64,000 nucleotides of DNA from Vibrio celticus (GTDB lineage: Bacteria > Pseudomonadota > Gammaproteobacteria > Enterobacterales > Vibrionaceae): positions 2,542,001-2,606,000 of the forward strand of contig NZ_AP025463.1 in the NCBI RefSeq assembly GCF_024347335.1, in the 5' to 3' direction. Position numbers and translations under genes: made by a program. The notes beneath the pieces are model-generated. The model did no database searches. It was given only the letters and a program-made list of their open reading frames with translations, and was not told the DNA's origin. Within the stretch, counting starts at the first letter, position 1; each line of letters opens with the position of its first letter. Positions 8,123-17,019 of the stretch are shown in pieces.

Positions 8123-9809
8123 GTGGCGTAGTGTTCCCTCCAGCTAAACAAATACCTATCGCCTTTTCTTGCCAACCTGCGGGGTTTCGCACTCTTAGTA
8201 CTGTTCGAAGGGACTCTATATCGGTATAAGCGGATTGTAAGCCAATCTCTTCTATCGATTTATTGATCAAGAATGAATGCAATGTCGCGTCGTTTTGTTC
8301 TTCAATTTTGTTTTCCGCTGCCTTCATCTTTTTTGCCATCATCACGGGGGATACTTTTGTGTAATGCATGGTCATGATAAGCCGACTGTGACCGACCAAT
8401 AGCTTGGATAACACCGGAGCTGGGATTTCACCTTCAATGGTGTAGCAGGTGATCAAAGAAACGCGTAACGAATGTAACGGAAATAGTGTCTTACGATGAT
8501 TAGCTGGGTCAATGAAGTGAATTTTGCTGCCATCCATGAGTGTGTGGTCATCTTTTTGAATCTTGGTTTCAAGTTCCGCCATCAAACTGACCCAAAGCGT
8601 GTTCAAATACCCTTGAGTAATCGGCATCTCCTTTTCACTGTGCTGAGCGGCGGCGGCATTACGAAACAAAAAACAAATATCACCAATCTCATTTCGTTGA
8701 ATATCCGTTTTGGTACTTCCAAAATGTTTATAATCAAGCTTATGGATAGAAGTCGTTTTAGTAATGGGGTTGTATTTCTGCTGCCAGTTTCGCAGCTTTT
8801 CTAGCCAATATAAGACTTCTTCATGCTGCCAAGGGATCACATAACCTCGCGTGATTTCATCCTTATTTTTATCGGCGGTCTTATTAGTATTTATATAAAG
8901 ACCAGTCATCACATCACCAATATCGGGTGTGATAATTCGGTGAAAAATACCTTTTTGCCAAGGGCGCTTTTCACTGCCTTCAACAAACTCAATCATTTCA
9001 TTGGCAACCCAGCTTCCACTCTCGTAGCGCCACGTATCGGCTTCACCAGAATCAAGCATGCGAACCTGAAAAGTGCGTAATGGAAGCTGTAATTTTAGGT
9101 ACAGCGCCATTGCGCGGACGGGTGACCAAATCACATAAAAGTGGTCACCTTCCTTAAACGGCGTTAACACTCCATCAATTCTAATACTGCGAGGCTTATC
9201 TACTTTGATTTTCCGCCACACACAGTCAGGGTCATCCTTATCAATGGCAGAGTCGTCAACCATAAACCAGTCTCTTTGATGCCGGCCATTTAATATAAAT
9301 GCGTCACTTTGCTCAACCGCCCATTCCCAGTCTGAAAAGTTGCCCCTTTCCATCGGGCAAAGAATTTTTCGCAACCGTTTAATGTAGGTATAAGGTAAAG
9401 CGTTGTAGACCGTTTCTTGATTTTTAACTGGATTAGACCCTTTTTGAAAAGGGTTCTTAAACATGGCAACCAACTCACCGTCATCATCAGGTTGAGAATA
9501 ATAGGTGGTTATTACCCAATCAATGAACGAGCACACCTCATTGTTTTGTCGAATCCTGTAGCCTTCCGACAATTCGAATTGACCGAGAAACTGATCATAA
9601 TTTTGCGGACCCATTTCGAAAAACTCGACGGGATCAACAATGAATTTCGGAACTAAGTATTCATCCAAAAACCGGTCCAACGCATTCTTCTTATGATCAA
9701 TGCCATATTTGTTGTGATGCAACCATGTCGCCGCAACTTCTCGCCACGTATCCCAACCCGTACCATTCTTTTCGGTGAACCAATTAAATTCATAGTCTGT
9801 TGATTTCAT
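8112..9809 (-). pseudogene. gmtZ: N-terminal fragment of gmtZ, tyrosine-recombinase-like integrase
   Basis: The native reading runs from the ATG at 9809 to about 8132, where the target duplication and IS begin; the frame then enters the IS and stops at 8112. The fragment retains a tyrosine-recombinase C-terminal signature: HSLRVSLIT (H-x-x-R box), GHSRLIMTMHYTK (GH and the candidate nucleophile Tyr). The ATG overlaps the stop of gmtY by four bases (ATGA), so the two were co-translated. The complete protein would have 862 aa with a cysteine-rich segment and a helical C-terminal domain. Whether the 565-aa truncated product still recombines DNA is unknown. Confidence 0.83.
8123..8131 (+). repeat. 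Target-site duplication, right copy (IS903-type element)
   Basis: GTGGCGTAG immediately follows the right IS end and is identical to 7073-7081, marking the insertion point inside gmtZ. Confidence 0.93.
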
Positions 9810-11281
9810 GAGGCTCGCTTCCCAAACTTAGGTGCTCTACCTGAAAATAAACCATCAGGATCAATATCTTCAAACCCAGATTCCATAATGATTTCCCAGC
9901 TCAACTCCACATCTCGCTTAAAGTTCGCATACTGCTGACCATCGAGTTTCTGCGTGGCACGCTCGCAAGCAAGTGTGACATCACGAACGCCTGGTTGCGT
10001 GTAAATCGACTGAGATAAGAGAGAAGAATGATGCAGTGCTTTCTTGATGAATCGCACATCCACCCCGGCATTCGACATCCGTCTTCCATAGGCATGACGA
10101 TGACCATGAGGCGAGCGACCTTCTGGCTTTGATGCTAGTTGATCAATTCTGCCCATAGCCGCCGCATAGCTTTGATTAAATGCATTGAGTGTTAATGCGT
10201 TACCCAGTTGCTTTCTAGCAAAAGAAACAAAGGCGTAAGGGTGATTTCGCTGAATAGGAAGCAAGGCCATTAAGTATTGCTGCCATAAATAAGCAAACAC
10301 TTCCCCGTAATAGGAAGGAAACCAATGAAGTTGAATGTAGTTATCATCATGATCGACCACCTTGGTTTTCCAACCGACTCTGGCGGTGCCCGTGAGTTTA
10401 TTTCGTGGTGTTAGATGGTACTTTTCAGCGAGATAGGCCGAGCGGGTACTTTGCCGTTTTCTGCCGACCCAATGGTTGGGAGCTTTGCCATCTTCAGGAT
10501 GGTATAAACGAACGGTCACACTGTCAGAATTCATTGGATCAAGAAACACATCATCAACCCACAAGTGCAGGGCATCACTTTCTCTAACCCCAGCCCCGTG
10601 CATCAACAGTAAAATCAATTGATCACGAATAGCCACTCTTGAATCTCTCGCACTACCGACACCGTCGATAAAAAATACTTTAAATAGCTGTTCGGGAAAC
10701 GAAATCGCATCGCCATCCACTTTAATCACATCTTTTTTTCCGCGAACTTTCCTCACTCTTTTCAGTAGCTCTGAAGGCGCATTTTTTTTGATATGACCAA
10801 GAAAATCATGTTGATTTCTCTTATGCCACGCCGCGTAATTCAGTCGCTCTTGGTGAGTGGTTGCTTCTTCAAAGCCGTTAAGACTGCTTGTATTTTTATG
10901 GATAGAGAGCCAATCTGTTAAGCCGTTCAATGCCGACAGAAGTTGGTTGACGTTAGAAACTGATCTCGGCAACCAAAACAAACCTGAGGAATCAAATCCT
11001 TCTTTGTCGATAGTGCCTGATGAGAGTCGTTGCACAAAAGATTGAAATAGAAGGCTTGGCTCTGAGAATAGTCCCCGATTGGCTTCCATGTATTCCAATA
11101 ATAACTGGCATGCAAACACAACTCGGTTCATCCAAGGAAGGCTTTTTATATGAGATTGGCTAATGACGTAATCAAGCAAAGGTTCGAATACGCCCTGATC
11201 TGTCATTAATACAGGGATGTCGAGCATTAAACCTGAGTGATCAATTTTAACCTGAGCTTGAACTTTGACGATCGCAGACAT
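9806..11281 (-). CDS. gmtY: Gamma-mobile-trio recombinase GmtY (tyrosine recombinase)
   Basis: The protein carries the full tyrosine-recombinase set: Arg I in MHGAGVRESDALHL, the H-x-x-R box in HGHRHAYGRRMS, and a His/Tyr pair in LHHSSLLSQSIYTQPG. I chose the ATG at 11281 (MSAIVKVQ, 491 aa); a TTG/ATG pair 12-15 bases upstream would add five residues and neither start has a clear ribosome-binding site. It is the first gene of the gmtY-Z-X array and overlaps gmtZ by four bases. It lies about 160 bp from the 3' end of ffs, so that RNA gene is the probable chromosomal neighbour at the island edge. It would catalyse integration or excision with GmtZ. Confidence 0.85.
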   Translation of the reverse strand: MSAIVKVQAQVKIDHSGLMLDIPVLMTDQGVFEPLLDYVISQSHIKSLPWMNRVVFACQLLLEYMEANRGLFSEPSLLFQSFVQRLSSGTIDKEGFDSSGLFWLPRSVSNVNQLLSALNGLTDWLSIHKNTSSLNGFEEATTHQERLNYAAWHKRNQHDFLGHIKKNAPSELLKRVRKVRGKKDVIKVDGDAISFPEQLFKVFFIDGVGSARDSRVAIRDQLILLLMHGAGVRESDALHLWVDDVFLDPMNSDSVTVRLYHPEDGKAPNHWVGRKRQSTRSAYLAEKYHLTPRNKLTGTARVGWKTKVVDHDDNYIQLHWFPSYYGEVFAYLWQQYLMALLPIQRNHPYAFVSFARKQLGNALTLNAFNQSYAAAMGRIDQLASKPEGRSPHGHRHAYGRRMSNAGVDVRFIKKALHHSSLLSQSIYTQPGVRDVTLACERATQKLDGQQYANFKRDVELSWEIIMESGFEDIDPDGLFSGRAPKFGKRAS

Positions 11282-11444
11282 CCAACACCACATCAAACGA
11301 AACTGGTATTAGTAGGTATAGTAGAGGAATTGCTATTGATCTAATGGAATAGAGATTAAGGGTAGAAGATGAAACTGCGTACTTTAAGGGGATTTAGTAT
11401 AGAAAGAAGTGCTATAGATATAACATATATTGCAGGCTTCATAA
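11282..11444. other. Spacer between gmtY and ffs, likely island edge
   Basis: There is no coding frame. The stretch is AT-rich and joins the recombinase genes to the conserved ffs-atl-ybaY-tesB chromosome block, so one attachment site should lie here. I could not find its matching repeat in the window. Confidence 0.4.
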
Positions 11445-11551
11445 GGGGTGGGAACCCAGCCACATCCCGGCACACAAGTCACTCGCTGCGGCTGCTCCCT
11501 TCCAGGCCTGACCGAGTTCACGAGCTATTGTTGCGGGAGGACCAGGCCCCC
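11445..11551 (-). ncRNA. ffs: 4.5S RNA of the signal recognition particle
   Basis: On the minus strand the sequence begins GGGGGCCTGGTCCTCCCGCA. It contains the conserved apical loop GGTCAGGCCTGGAAGGGAGC, where GGAA and AGCAGC form the Ffh-binding region, and closes with GGGATGTGGCTGGG. The ends pair with one another, giving the single long hairpin of bacterial SRP RNA, about 107 nt. Flanking genes atl, ybaY and tesB match the E. coli order tesB-ybaY-ybaZ-ffs. Ends are estimated from pairing and may be off by a few bases. Confidence 0.93.
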
Positions 11552-11743
11552 ATAGATTCGTTTTCTATGAGGCTTGCCTCAAAGAGTGATTGGATTATTA
11601 AGCATCACAGCAACCATTGCAAGCCCTTCCACCCTATTTTTGAACAATTGCGGTCTAAGTGCTTATCCTTTATTCAAACCATTAGAAAATCGCAGGTAAA
11701 TTCACCATTTACCTGCATTTGGAAGGTTTGGATTGCTGGAGTA
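11552..11743. other. Intergenic region upstream of ffs
   Basis: This region should hold the ffs promoter but no clear -35/-10 pair could be defined. A 14-bp perfect palindrome TGAGGCTTGCCTCA lies at 11568-11581. A hairpin with arms GCAGGTAAAT at 11692-11701 and its complement at 11707-11716 probably ends the membrane-protein transcript coming from the right. Confidence 0.45.
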
Positions 11744-12487
11744 CTAGATATCGATGTCTTCGTTATCTTCTGTGCGAATGATGTAGTCTGTCATCCACGC
11801 GGTACCTAATAGACACAACCACACCACAAAGACTGGGCTTGGCACTTCGATGCTTGGAGTAATCACCAGAGCCGCAAAACCGACCGTTGGCAGTGTCCAA
11901 CACAGTAGTTTATTCCAGCGAAAGGTTTTCAAGCGCGTCAGCGTTTCCATCGATGCCATGATGCCCGTTATACACAAGGCCACCAAAGCAGCATAAGGTA
12001 AATCGGCTATCCATAATGGAAGTATTAAGCCTAATGACCACCAGCTGTGTCGGCTGGCTGGCTTAAGGTGATTTGCCGCCCACCAAATTACGATGATAGA
12101 TAAGGTTTGAAGTGTGGTAACCCACGGGACGCCTTCAAGCTTGCCTGCTGATTGCGTGACCATGATTCCGACCTGCAACGTAGTCACGATCAAGCCAGAA
12201 ATAATCACGACCGACAAACTACTGCGTCTTGAGAAGACCACCATCAATAGCGGGAATAGTACCCACGCACTGACAGACAGCGTGATGGGCTGCAAAGGAA
12301 GGGTTAGACCATAAGTAGTCATGGAAACAAGCAAAGCTAATCCAGCTATGCCCCCCTGCGGTAAAATCCATAAGGCAGGAATGACCATTGCAAGCACCGG
12401 GATATCTCCCTCACTTAAACTGATTGCTCTCGCGCAAACAACCGCTAATAATGTGGTGATCAAGAACTGAAACGTTGTAAATACCAT
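11744..12487 (-). CDS. Multi-spanning inner-membrane protein of unknown function
   Basis: The 247-residue product is strongly hydrophobic, with about seven to eight predicted membrane segments starting near residue 5 (FQFLITTLLAVVCARAI) and ending near residue 235. It ends in an acidic tail TEDNEDIDI. There are no recognisable catalytic motifs. It sits between ffs and atl and points toward ffs. A possible relation to integral-membrane sensor domains such as MASE1 is weak. I do not recognise the family. Confidence 0.75.
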   Translation of the reverse strand: MVFTTFQFLITTLLAVVCARAISLSEGDIPVLAMVIPALWILPQGGIAGLALLVSMTTYGLTLPLQPITLSVSAWVLFPLLMVVFSRRSSLSVVIISGLIVTTLQVGIMVTQSAGKLEGVPWVTTLQTLSIIVIWWAANHLKPASRHSWWSLGLILPLWIADLPYAALVALCITGIMASMETLTRLKTFRWNKLLCWTLPTVGFAALVITPSIEVPSPVFVVWLCLLGTAWMTDYIIRTEDNEDIDI

Positions 12488-12538
12488 AGCCCTCTCCTTC
12501 TACCGATCCGTGGTATTTATGAACTAGGAACATTTAGT

Positions 12539-12841
12539 ATGGACCAATTTTTGAGCCAAATCTTTGCTGTGATTCACCAAATTCCATATGGGAAAGTAAC
12601 AACTTATGGAGACATAGCACGTTTTTCAGGATTTCCGGGCTATGCGCGCCATGTTGGTAAAGCGTTGGGTAACCTACCAGAAGGTAGCAAACTGCCTTGG
12701 TATCGAGTGATAAACAGCAAGGGAGAGATCTCTTTAAAGGGCGATTCATTCGACCGACAAAAGCGGCATTTGGTTAAAGAAGGGGTTGAAGTGAGTGATG
12801 CCGGAAAGATCAAACTAAGAATATACAAATGGCAGCCCTAG
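12539..12841 (+). CDS. atl: Alkyltransferase-like protein (MGMT family, ATL)
   Basis: The 100-residue protein is the DNA-binding domain of the O6-methylguanine methyltransferase family: IPYGKVTTYGDIA (helix-turn-helix lead) and ARHVGKALGNLP (recognition helix). The usual active-site PCHRV is replaced by PWYRV, so the alkyl-acceptor cysteine is a tryptophan. Such ATL proteins bind O6-alkylguanine lesions without repairing them and recruit nucleotide excision repair. E. coli ybaZ occupies the same place beside ffs. The stop codon lies within the loop of a terminator hairpin. Confidence 0.93.
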   Translation: MDQFLSQIFAVIHQIPYGKVTTYGDIARFSGFPGYARHVGKALGNLPEGSKLPWYRVINSKGEISLKGDSFDRQKRHLVKEGVEVSDAGKIKLRIYKWQP

Positions 12842-12855
12842 AGCTGCCATTTATC
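12829..12855 (+). terminator. Rho-independent terminator overlapping the end of atl
   Basis: ATGGCAGC (12829-12836) pairs with GCTGCCAT (12843-12850) around a 6-nt loop that includes the atl stop codon; a short T-rich stretch follows. Confidence 0.6.
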
Positions 12856-12900
12856 GAAAGACGTTAATTAAGATGCCTTAACAATGGCATCTATTTCTAA

Positions 12901-13347
12901 TTAACGAACACCAACCAAGCGTAGGTCTGCTTGTTGCGTGTTTTCTACGTCTGTAATCACTGACTTAATCGTGTCAGTTGTGAAACGCAGTTTGCCATCG
13001 ACATGAATCGACGCACGCATGTTGTAGCGGTGGTTAGCTTTAATCTTGTTGTTGTCGTAGCTCAGTTCGAATGCGAACGGTACTTGCTTACCATCAGTAG
13101 TGAACTCTTGAGTTGCGATAACCGTCGATGGTGCGTCAGCCAGTGAGATATCTTCTAGCGTAACGGTAACTACTGCATTCTCTGGCAATGCAATTCTTTC
13201 ACGGTAGCTAACTGTTCCTGAAATCACTTGAGTGTTCTCTGCAACCACTTCTTGAGAAGCATTCGTTTCTGATGTTGCTTGGCAACCAACAAGTAGGCCA
13301 AACGATACTAAAGACGTAATAAGAATTAGAGCCTTTTTCATATTCAA
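12901..13347 (-). CDS. ybaY: YbaY family lipoprotein
   Basis: The 148-residue precursor has a type II signal peptide ending in the lipobox LLVGC, with the lipidated cysteine near residue 22. The mature part (SGTVSYRERIALPENAVVTV) matches the YbaY/type III secretion pilotin-like beta-sandwich family. The gene order atl-ybaY-tesB is the same as in E. coli. MNMKK gives two candidate starts; the second Met gives a more usual signal peptide. E. coli YbaY is an outer-membrane-associated lipoprotein of poorly known role. No partner can be inferred beyond conserved neighbourhood. Confidence 0.88.
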   Translation of the reverse strand: MNMKKALILITSLVSFGLLVGCQATSETNASQEVVAENTQVISGTVSYRERIALPENAVVTVTLEDISLADAPSTVIATQEFTTDGKQVPFAFELSYDNNKIKANHRYNMRASIHVDGKLRFTTDTIKSVITDVENTQQADLRLVGVR

Positions 13348-13509
13348 TTTCTCTCAACATGTTTGCCGGACTCGGCAAATCTACTCAGCAATTATAAGAG
13401 AGCTTTCATATTCTGTCTTGAAACCCTATGATTTATTGACAGATATCTGACTAAGCTAAATGATTAACACCATAATCTGACACCCATTTTACGAAGAGGA
13501 ATGCTGGCG

Positions 13510-14370
13510 ATGAGTCAACCTTTACAAGAATTATTAAGTTTACTTCAGCTAGAAAAACTGGAAGAAGGTTTATTCCGTGGGCAAAGTGAGAACCTAGGCC
13601 TACCACAGGTATACGGCGGTCAGGTATTGGGACAAGCGCTTTCTGCTGCTCGTTATACCGTTCAAGACGACCGTAGTGTTCACTCGTTCCACAGTTATTT
13701 TCTGTTTCCCGGCGATCCTGAAAAGCCAATCATTTACGATGTTGAGAACCTACGAGATGGACGCAGCTTTAGCACGCGCCGTGTGAAAGCGATTCAAAAT
13801 GGCCGCCCTATTTTCTATCTCACCGCTTCTTATCATGGCGATGCGCCAGGTTTTGAGCACCAGATTGCAATGCCTGATATTCCTGGACCAGAGAACTTTG
13901 CTTCAGAAACTGAATTAGCGAGCCACATTGCAGAATTCTTACCAGAGAAACTGCGCAAAACCTTCTGTGGCGAAAAGCCGATTGAAATGCGCCCGGTGAC
14001 GGTGGTAAATCCACTGAAACCTAAGAAGACGGAAGCGAAACAATACCTTTGGGTAAGAGCGAATGGCGCGATGCCAGACAACCAATTGATCCACCAATAC
14101 CTGCTTGCTTACGCATCGGATTGGGGATTCTTGGTGACGGCGCTTCACCCTCATGAAGTCTCTATCATGACACCAAATTTTCAAGTGGCGACGATTGACC
14201 ACTCAATCTGGTTCCACCGCCCATTCAAAATGGACGAATGGCTGCTTTATGCGATTGAAAGCCCAACGGCAGCGAACACTCGCGGCCTAGTGCGCGGCGA
14301 GATCTTCAACCAGAAAGGTGAACTGGTAGCGACGGCAGTACAAGAAGGTGTGATGCGTTTTACTAAGTAG
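13510..14370 (+). CDS. tesB: Acyl-CoA thioesterase II
   Basis: The double hot-dog thioesterase hydrolyses medium and long-chain acyl-CoA. The N-terminus MSQPLQELLSLLQLEKLEEG and GLFRGQSENLGLPQVYGGQV closely match TesB. The catalytic region includes DHSIWFHRPF with the key Asp/His and later GLVRGEIFNQKGELVA. I prefer the ATG at 13510 (286 aa, the E. coli length) over the upstream ATG at 13501, because AGAGGA lies at the right spacing for the former and abuts the latter. It is divergent from ybaY. Confidence 0.94.
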   Translation: MSQPLQELLSLLQLEKLEEGLFRGQSENLGLPQVYGGQVLGQALSAARYTVQDDRSVHSFHSYFLFPGDPEKPIIYDVENLRDGRSFSTRRVKAIQNGRPIFYLTASYHGDAPGFEHQIAMPDIPGPENFASETELASHIAEFLPEKLRKTFCGEKPIEMRPVTVVNPLKPKKTEAKQYLWVRANGAMPDNQLIHQYLLAYASDWGFLVTALHPHEVSIMTPNFQVATIDHSIWFHRPFKMDEWLLYAIESPTAANTRGLVRGEIFNQKGELVATAVQEGVMRFTK

Positions 14371-14428
14371 CGCTCAAATTAATAGCGGATAAACGCTTCT
14401 TACAAGCCCCAAATACGCACAAACAAAA

Positions 14429-14462
14429 AGAGGCTAGGTTTAATACCTAGCCTCTCTTTTTT
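14429..14462 (+). terminator. Bidirectional terminator between tesB and the coiled-coil gene
   Basis: AGAGGCTAGGT (14429-14439) pairs with ACCTAGCCTCT (14445-14455), followed by a T-run; an A-run before the stem suits the opposite strand as well. Confidence 0.85.
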
Positions 14463-14503
14463 ATAACACTTACGAAAATCCGTCACTTAAGAGTGACTAA
14501 AAT

Positions 14504-15169
14504 CTATTCTGCTTCTAGCGTAGGCTCAAACTCGCTTTGTACTCGCGTTTTGATGCCATCTCCGGCATCTCGCAGAAGGTTAAATGGCGATAACATCACA
14601 CCTTTCACAGCGCCTTCTGCAGCGTCCTGAGCCAAAGCTTGACTCTTATCTGCCAACAAATTAGCTTGCACCAAAATATTCGGCACTTCCGCTCTTAGCA
14701 TTTCAGATTCAGTAACAACAGCGGGGATAGTTTGCTCACGGTACGATTTACTTTCCGCGAGCATAGGTGGCATTACGTCTACGCGGTATCTCTTTAATTC
14801 CGTTAATGTAGGAGGAATAACATCGGTTCTTACCTGCTCGACTTCCGTTCTAACATTTTTTACTTCATCTAATATCGCTGGGATTTTATTGTCGACCGAG
14901 GCTACGGTTTGATTCACGTCATCGATCGTCTTTCTAACTTCTTCGACAGTGTTTAACACCTGAGGAGCAAGATCGCTGACATGTTCAGCAAGCGCTAATA
15001 GCTCTTCTACTTTGAGCCCTTTGGTGAGGCCCGATATGTCTTCGATAACTTGCGGGTAAGTATCAACGATTTCACCGACTTTATTGGTCAATGAGTAAAT
15101 GGTGTAACCCAAGTAAAAAATGGCGACCGCCAATACCAGCTGGATAGCGGTAGATACTTTTGCAAACAT
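14504..15169 (-). CDS. Membrane-anchored coiled-coil protein of unknown function
   Basis: The 221-residue protein has one N-terminal membrane segment (AIQLVLAVAIFYLGYTIYSL), then a long predicted helical, heptad-rich region (residues about 30-185) with repeated V-x-x-I and DVIPPTLTELKRYRVDVMPP-like repeats. A short C-terminal acidic segment follows. It looks like a periplasmic, chemoreceptor-like stalk without a signalling domain. It is flanked by tesB and an Lrp-type regulator and reads alone between terminators. I do not recognise the function. Confidence 0.72.
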   Translation of the reverse strand: MFAKVSTAIQLVLAVAIFYLGYTIYSLTNKVGEIVDTYPQVIEDISGLTKGLKVEELLALAEHVSDLAPQVLNTVEEVRKTIDDVNQTVASVDNKIPAILDEVKNVRTEVEQVRTDVIPPTLTELKRYRVDVMPPMLAESKSYREQTIPAVVTESEMLRAEVPNILVQANLLADKSQALAQDAAEGAVKGVMLSPFNLLRDAGDGIKTRVQSEFEPTLEAE

Positions 15170-15258
15170 GAATAATCCTTTTCTTTATCGCAGAGGCGAG
15201 ATCTAAACTGAGACGATAGTTAAACTCAGACGATTGTTAATGCGTAACTAGGCGTAGC

Positions 15259-15732
15259 TTAAAGCGGCAATGCTGTCGTATACTTCAATGGTTCCATCGC
15301 AAACGTCGAGGTCACATTAGAGATACCATCAATGCTATTCACCAAGCGCTTATAGAAATCATCAAAGCACTTCATATCTTTAACCTGAACCTTCATCATA
15401 TAATCATATTCGCCAGCCATGCGATAGAACTCCATCACTTCTGGAAATTCCGACACAGTATTCACAAAACGACCGAACCACTCATGAGAATGATTACTGG
15501 TTTTCACTAATACGAACGCAGTAAAGGAAAGATCCAGTTTTTCTGGGTTCAGCAGTGCGACTCTTTTCTCAATAATGCCGTTCTCTTCGAGGCGCTTAAG
15601 CCTTTTCCAACAAGGCGTTGTGGTGAGATTGACCGCTTCAGAAATATCGTTCAATGACAGGGTGCTGTCTTCTTGCAGTAACCCTAATATTTTTTTATCT
15701 ACGGCATCTATCACACTTTCACCAAGTCGCAT
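15259..15732 (-). CDS. Lrp/AsnC family transcriptional regulator
   Basis: The 157-residue protein has an N-terminal winged helix-turn-helix (DAVDKKILGLLQEDSTLSLN, then NLTTTPCWKRLKRLEENGII) and a C-terminal RAM ligand-binding domain (FYRMAGEYDYMMKVQVKDM). It is divergent from a PLP cysteine-synthase-like enzyme with about 130 bases between them. In several proteobacteria an Lrp/AsnC protein controls a neighbouring cysteine-degrading enzyme in response to cysteine. Control of the adjacent gene is inferred from position. It is not the global Lrp, judging by residues near the start. Confidence 0.9.
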   Translation of the reverse strand: MRLGESVIDAVDKKILGLLQEDSTLSLNDISEAVNLTTTPCWKRLKRLEENGIIEKRVALLNPEKLDLSFTAFVLVKTSNHSHEWFGRFVNTVSEFPEVMEFYRMAGEYDYMMKVQVKDMKCFDDFYKRLVNSIDGISNVTSTFAMEPLKYTTALPL

Positions 15733-15861
15733 TTAAAGAGAATAATTTTCTACAATTTAAGCAAAACAAAGCAAATATGGCAAAGTTTTTCTCTAGGATT
15801 ATAGATAAATTAGAACCATACCAATTACAAAGAATTCCTACACTCGATCAGGAGAACGCTT

Positions 15862-16929
15862 ATGTGCACTGACCATCAATGGATTAACAACGCGATTCGT
15901 AAAATTGAAGCGGACTACCAACGCTCAGCGGATACGCACCTTATCAAGCTCGATCTACCAAGTATCGAAGGCATTGATGTTTACCTTAAAGATGAAAGCA
16001 CACACCCTACAGGCTCTTTAAAGCACCGTTTAGCGCGTTCTCTCTTCTTATACGCTATCTGTAACGGTTGGGTTGGCCCAGAAACAACAATCATTGAATC
16101 TTCATCAGGCAGCACTGCCGTATCTGAAGCGTACTTTGCTCGCCTACTTGGCCTGCCGTTTATTGCGGTAATGCCAAAATGCACAGCGAAGAAGAAGATT
16201 GAGCAGATTGAATTCTACGGCGGCCAAGCGCATCTTGTTGACCGCTCAGATGAAATTTACGATGAGTCTCGTCGTTTAGCAGAAGAACTGAACGGTCACT
16301 ACATGGACCAATTTACTTACGCTGAGCGCGCAACCGACTGGCGTGGTAACAACAACATCGCGAACTCGATTTTCAATCAAATGCAGATGGAAGATCACCC
16401 AGTTCCGGCTTGGGTAGTAATGAGCCCAGGTACTGGCGGTACTTCAGCGACGATTGGCCGTTTCATTCGCTACCAACAACATGAAACTAAGCTTTGTGTT
16501 GTCGACCCTGAAAACTCTGTATTCCACGAATACTTCCAAACAGGCAATGCGAACGTGAAAGGCAGTACATTCAGCAAGATTGAAGGCATTGGTCGCCCAC
16601 GAGCAGAACCAAGCTTCATTCCTGGTGTGGTTGACGAAATGCGTAAAATTCCAGATGCAGCAAGTATCGCAACGACACATTGGTTATCTGACATTCTTGG
16701 TCGCAAGGTCGGCGCATCAACCGGTACTAACATGTACGGTGTGCTTCAGCTAGCCAGTGAAATGAAAGCGCGTGGCGAAACAGGCTCTATCGTGACTTTG
16801 CTATGTGACAGCGGTGAGCGTTACCTAGACACTTACTTCAATGACGAGTGGGTAAACCTGAATATCGGTGACCTACAACCTTATGCGGCGAAGCTAGAAG
16901 CTTTCTCGCAAACGGGTGAACTGGCTTAA
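15862..16929 (+). CDS. PLP-dependent cysteine synthase family protein (Cds1-like)
   Basis: The 355-residue fold type II PLP enzyme has the Schiff-base lysine in STHPTGSLKHRLA, the phosphate- and substrate-binding ESSSGSTAVSEAYFAR, the later glycine loop MSPGTGGTSATIGRF, and LLCDSGERYLDTYF near the C-terminus. It resembles the cysteine synthase superfamily branch that includes mycobacterial Cds1, an L-cysteine desulfhydrase. A role in cysteine breakdown with H2S release, or in a related beta-elimination, is likely. AGGAGA lies about seven bases before the ATG. The divergent Lrp-type gene is the probable regulator. Confidence 0.85.
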   Translation: MCTDHQWINNAIRKIEADYQRSADTHLIKLDLPSIEGIDVYLKDESTHPTGSLKHRLARSLFLYAICNGWVGPETTIIESSSGSTAVSEAYFARLLGLPFIAVMPKCTAKKKIEQIEFYGGQAHLVDRSDEIYDESRRLAEELNGHYMDQFTYAERATDWRGNNNIANSIFNQMQMEDHPVPAWVVMSPGTGGTSATIGRFIRYQQHETKLCVVDPENSVFHEYFQTGNANVKGSTFSKIEGIGRPRAEPSFIPGVVDEMRKIPDAASIATTHWLSDILGRKVGASTGTNMYGVLQLASEMKARGETGSIVTLLCDSGERYLDTYFNDEWVNLNIGDLQPYAAKLEAFSQTGELA

Positions 16930-16956
16930 CCACAGAACAAACAGCGACGCAAAAAT

Positions 16957-16983
16957 AAAAAGAGCCCTGATGGGCTCTTTTTT
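16957..16983 (+). terminator. Rho-independent terminator after the PLP enzyme
   Basis: AAAAAGAGCCC (16957-16967) pairs with GGGCTCTTTTT after a TGAT loop and ends in a T-run. It can serve both strands. Confidence 0.9.
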
Positions 16984-17019
16984 GGTTTGTTCTATTCATC
17001 AATTTCTAGCGAGAACAAA

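Noticed and set aside
8496..8804. Plus-strand frame of 102 codons
   Set aside because: It is antisense to gmtZ and has no family features.
8112..9809. Possibility that the 565-aa frame is a natural short integrase
   Set aside because: Its last residues are encoded by IS sequence, and removing the IS restores a longer continuous frame.
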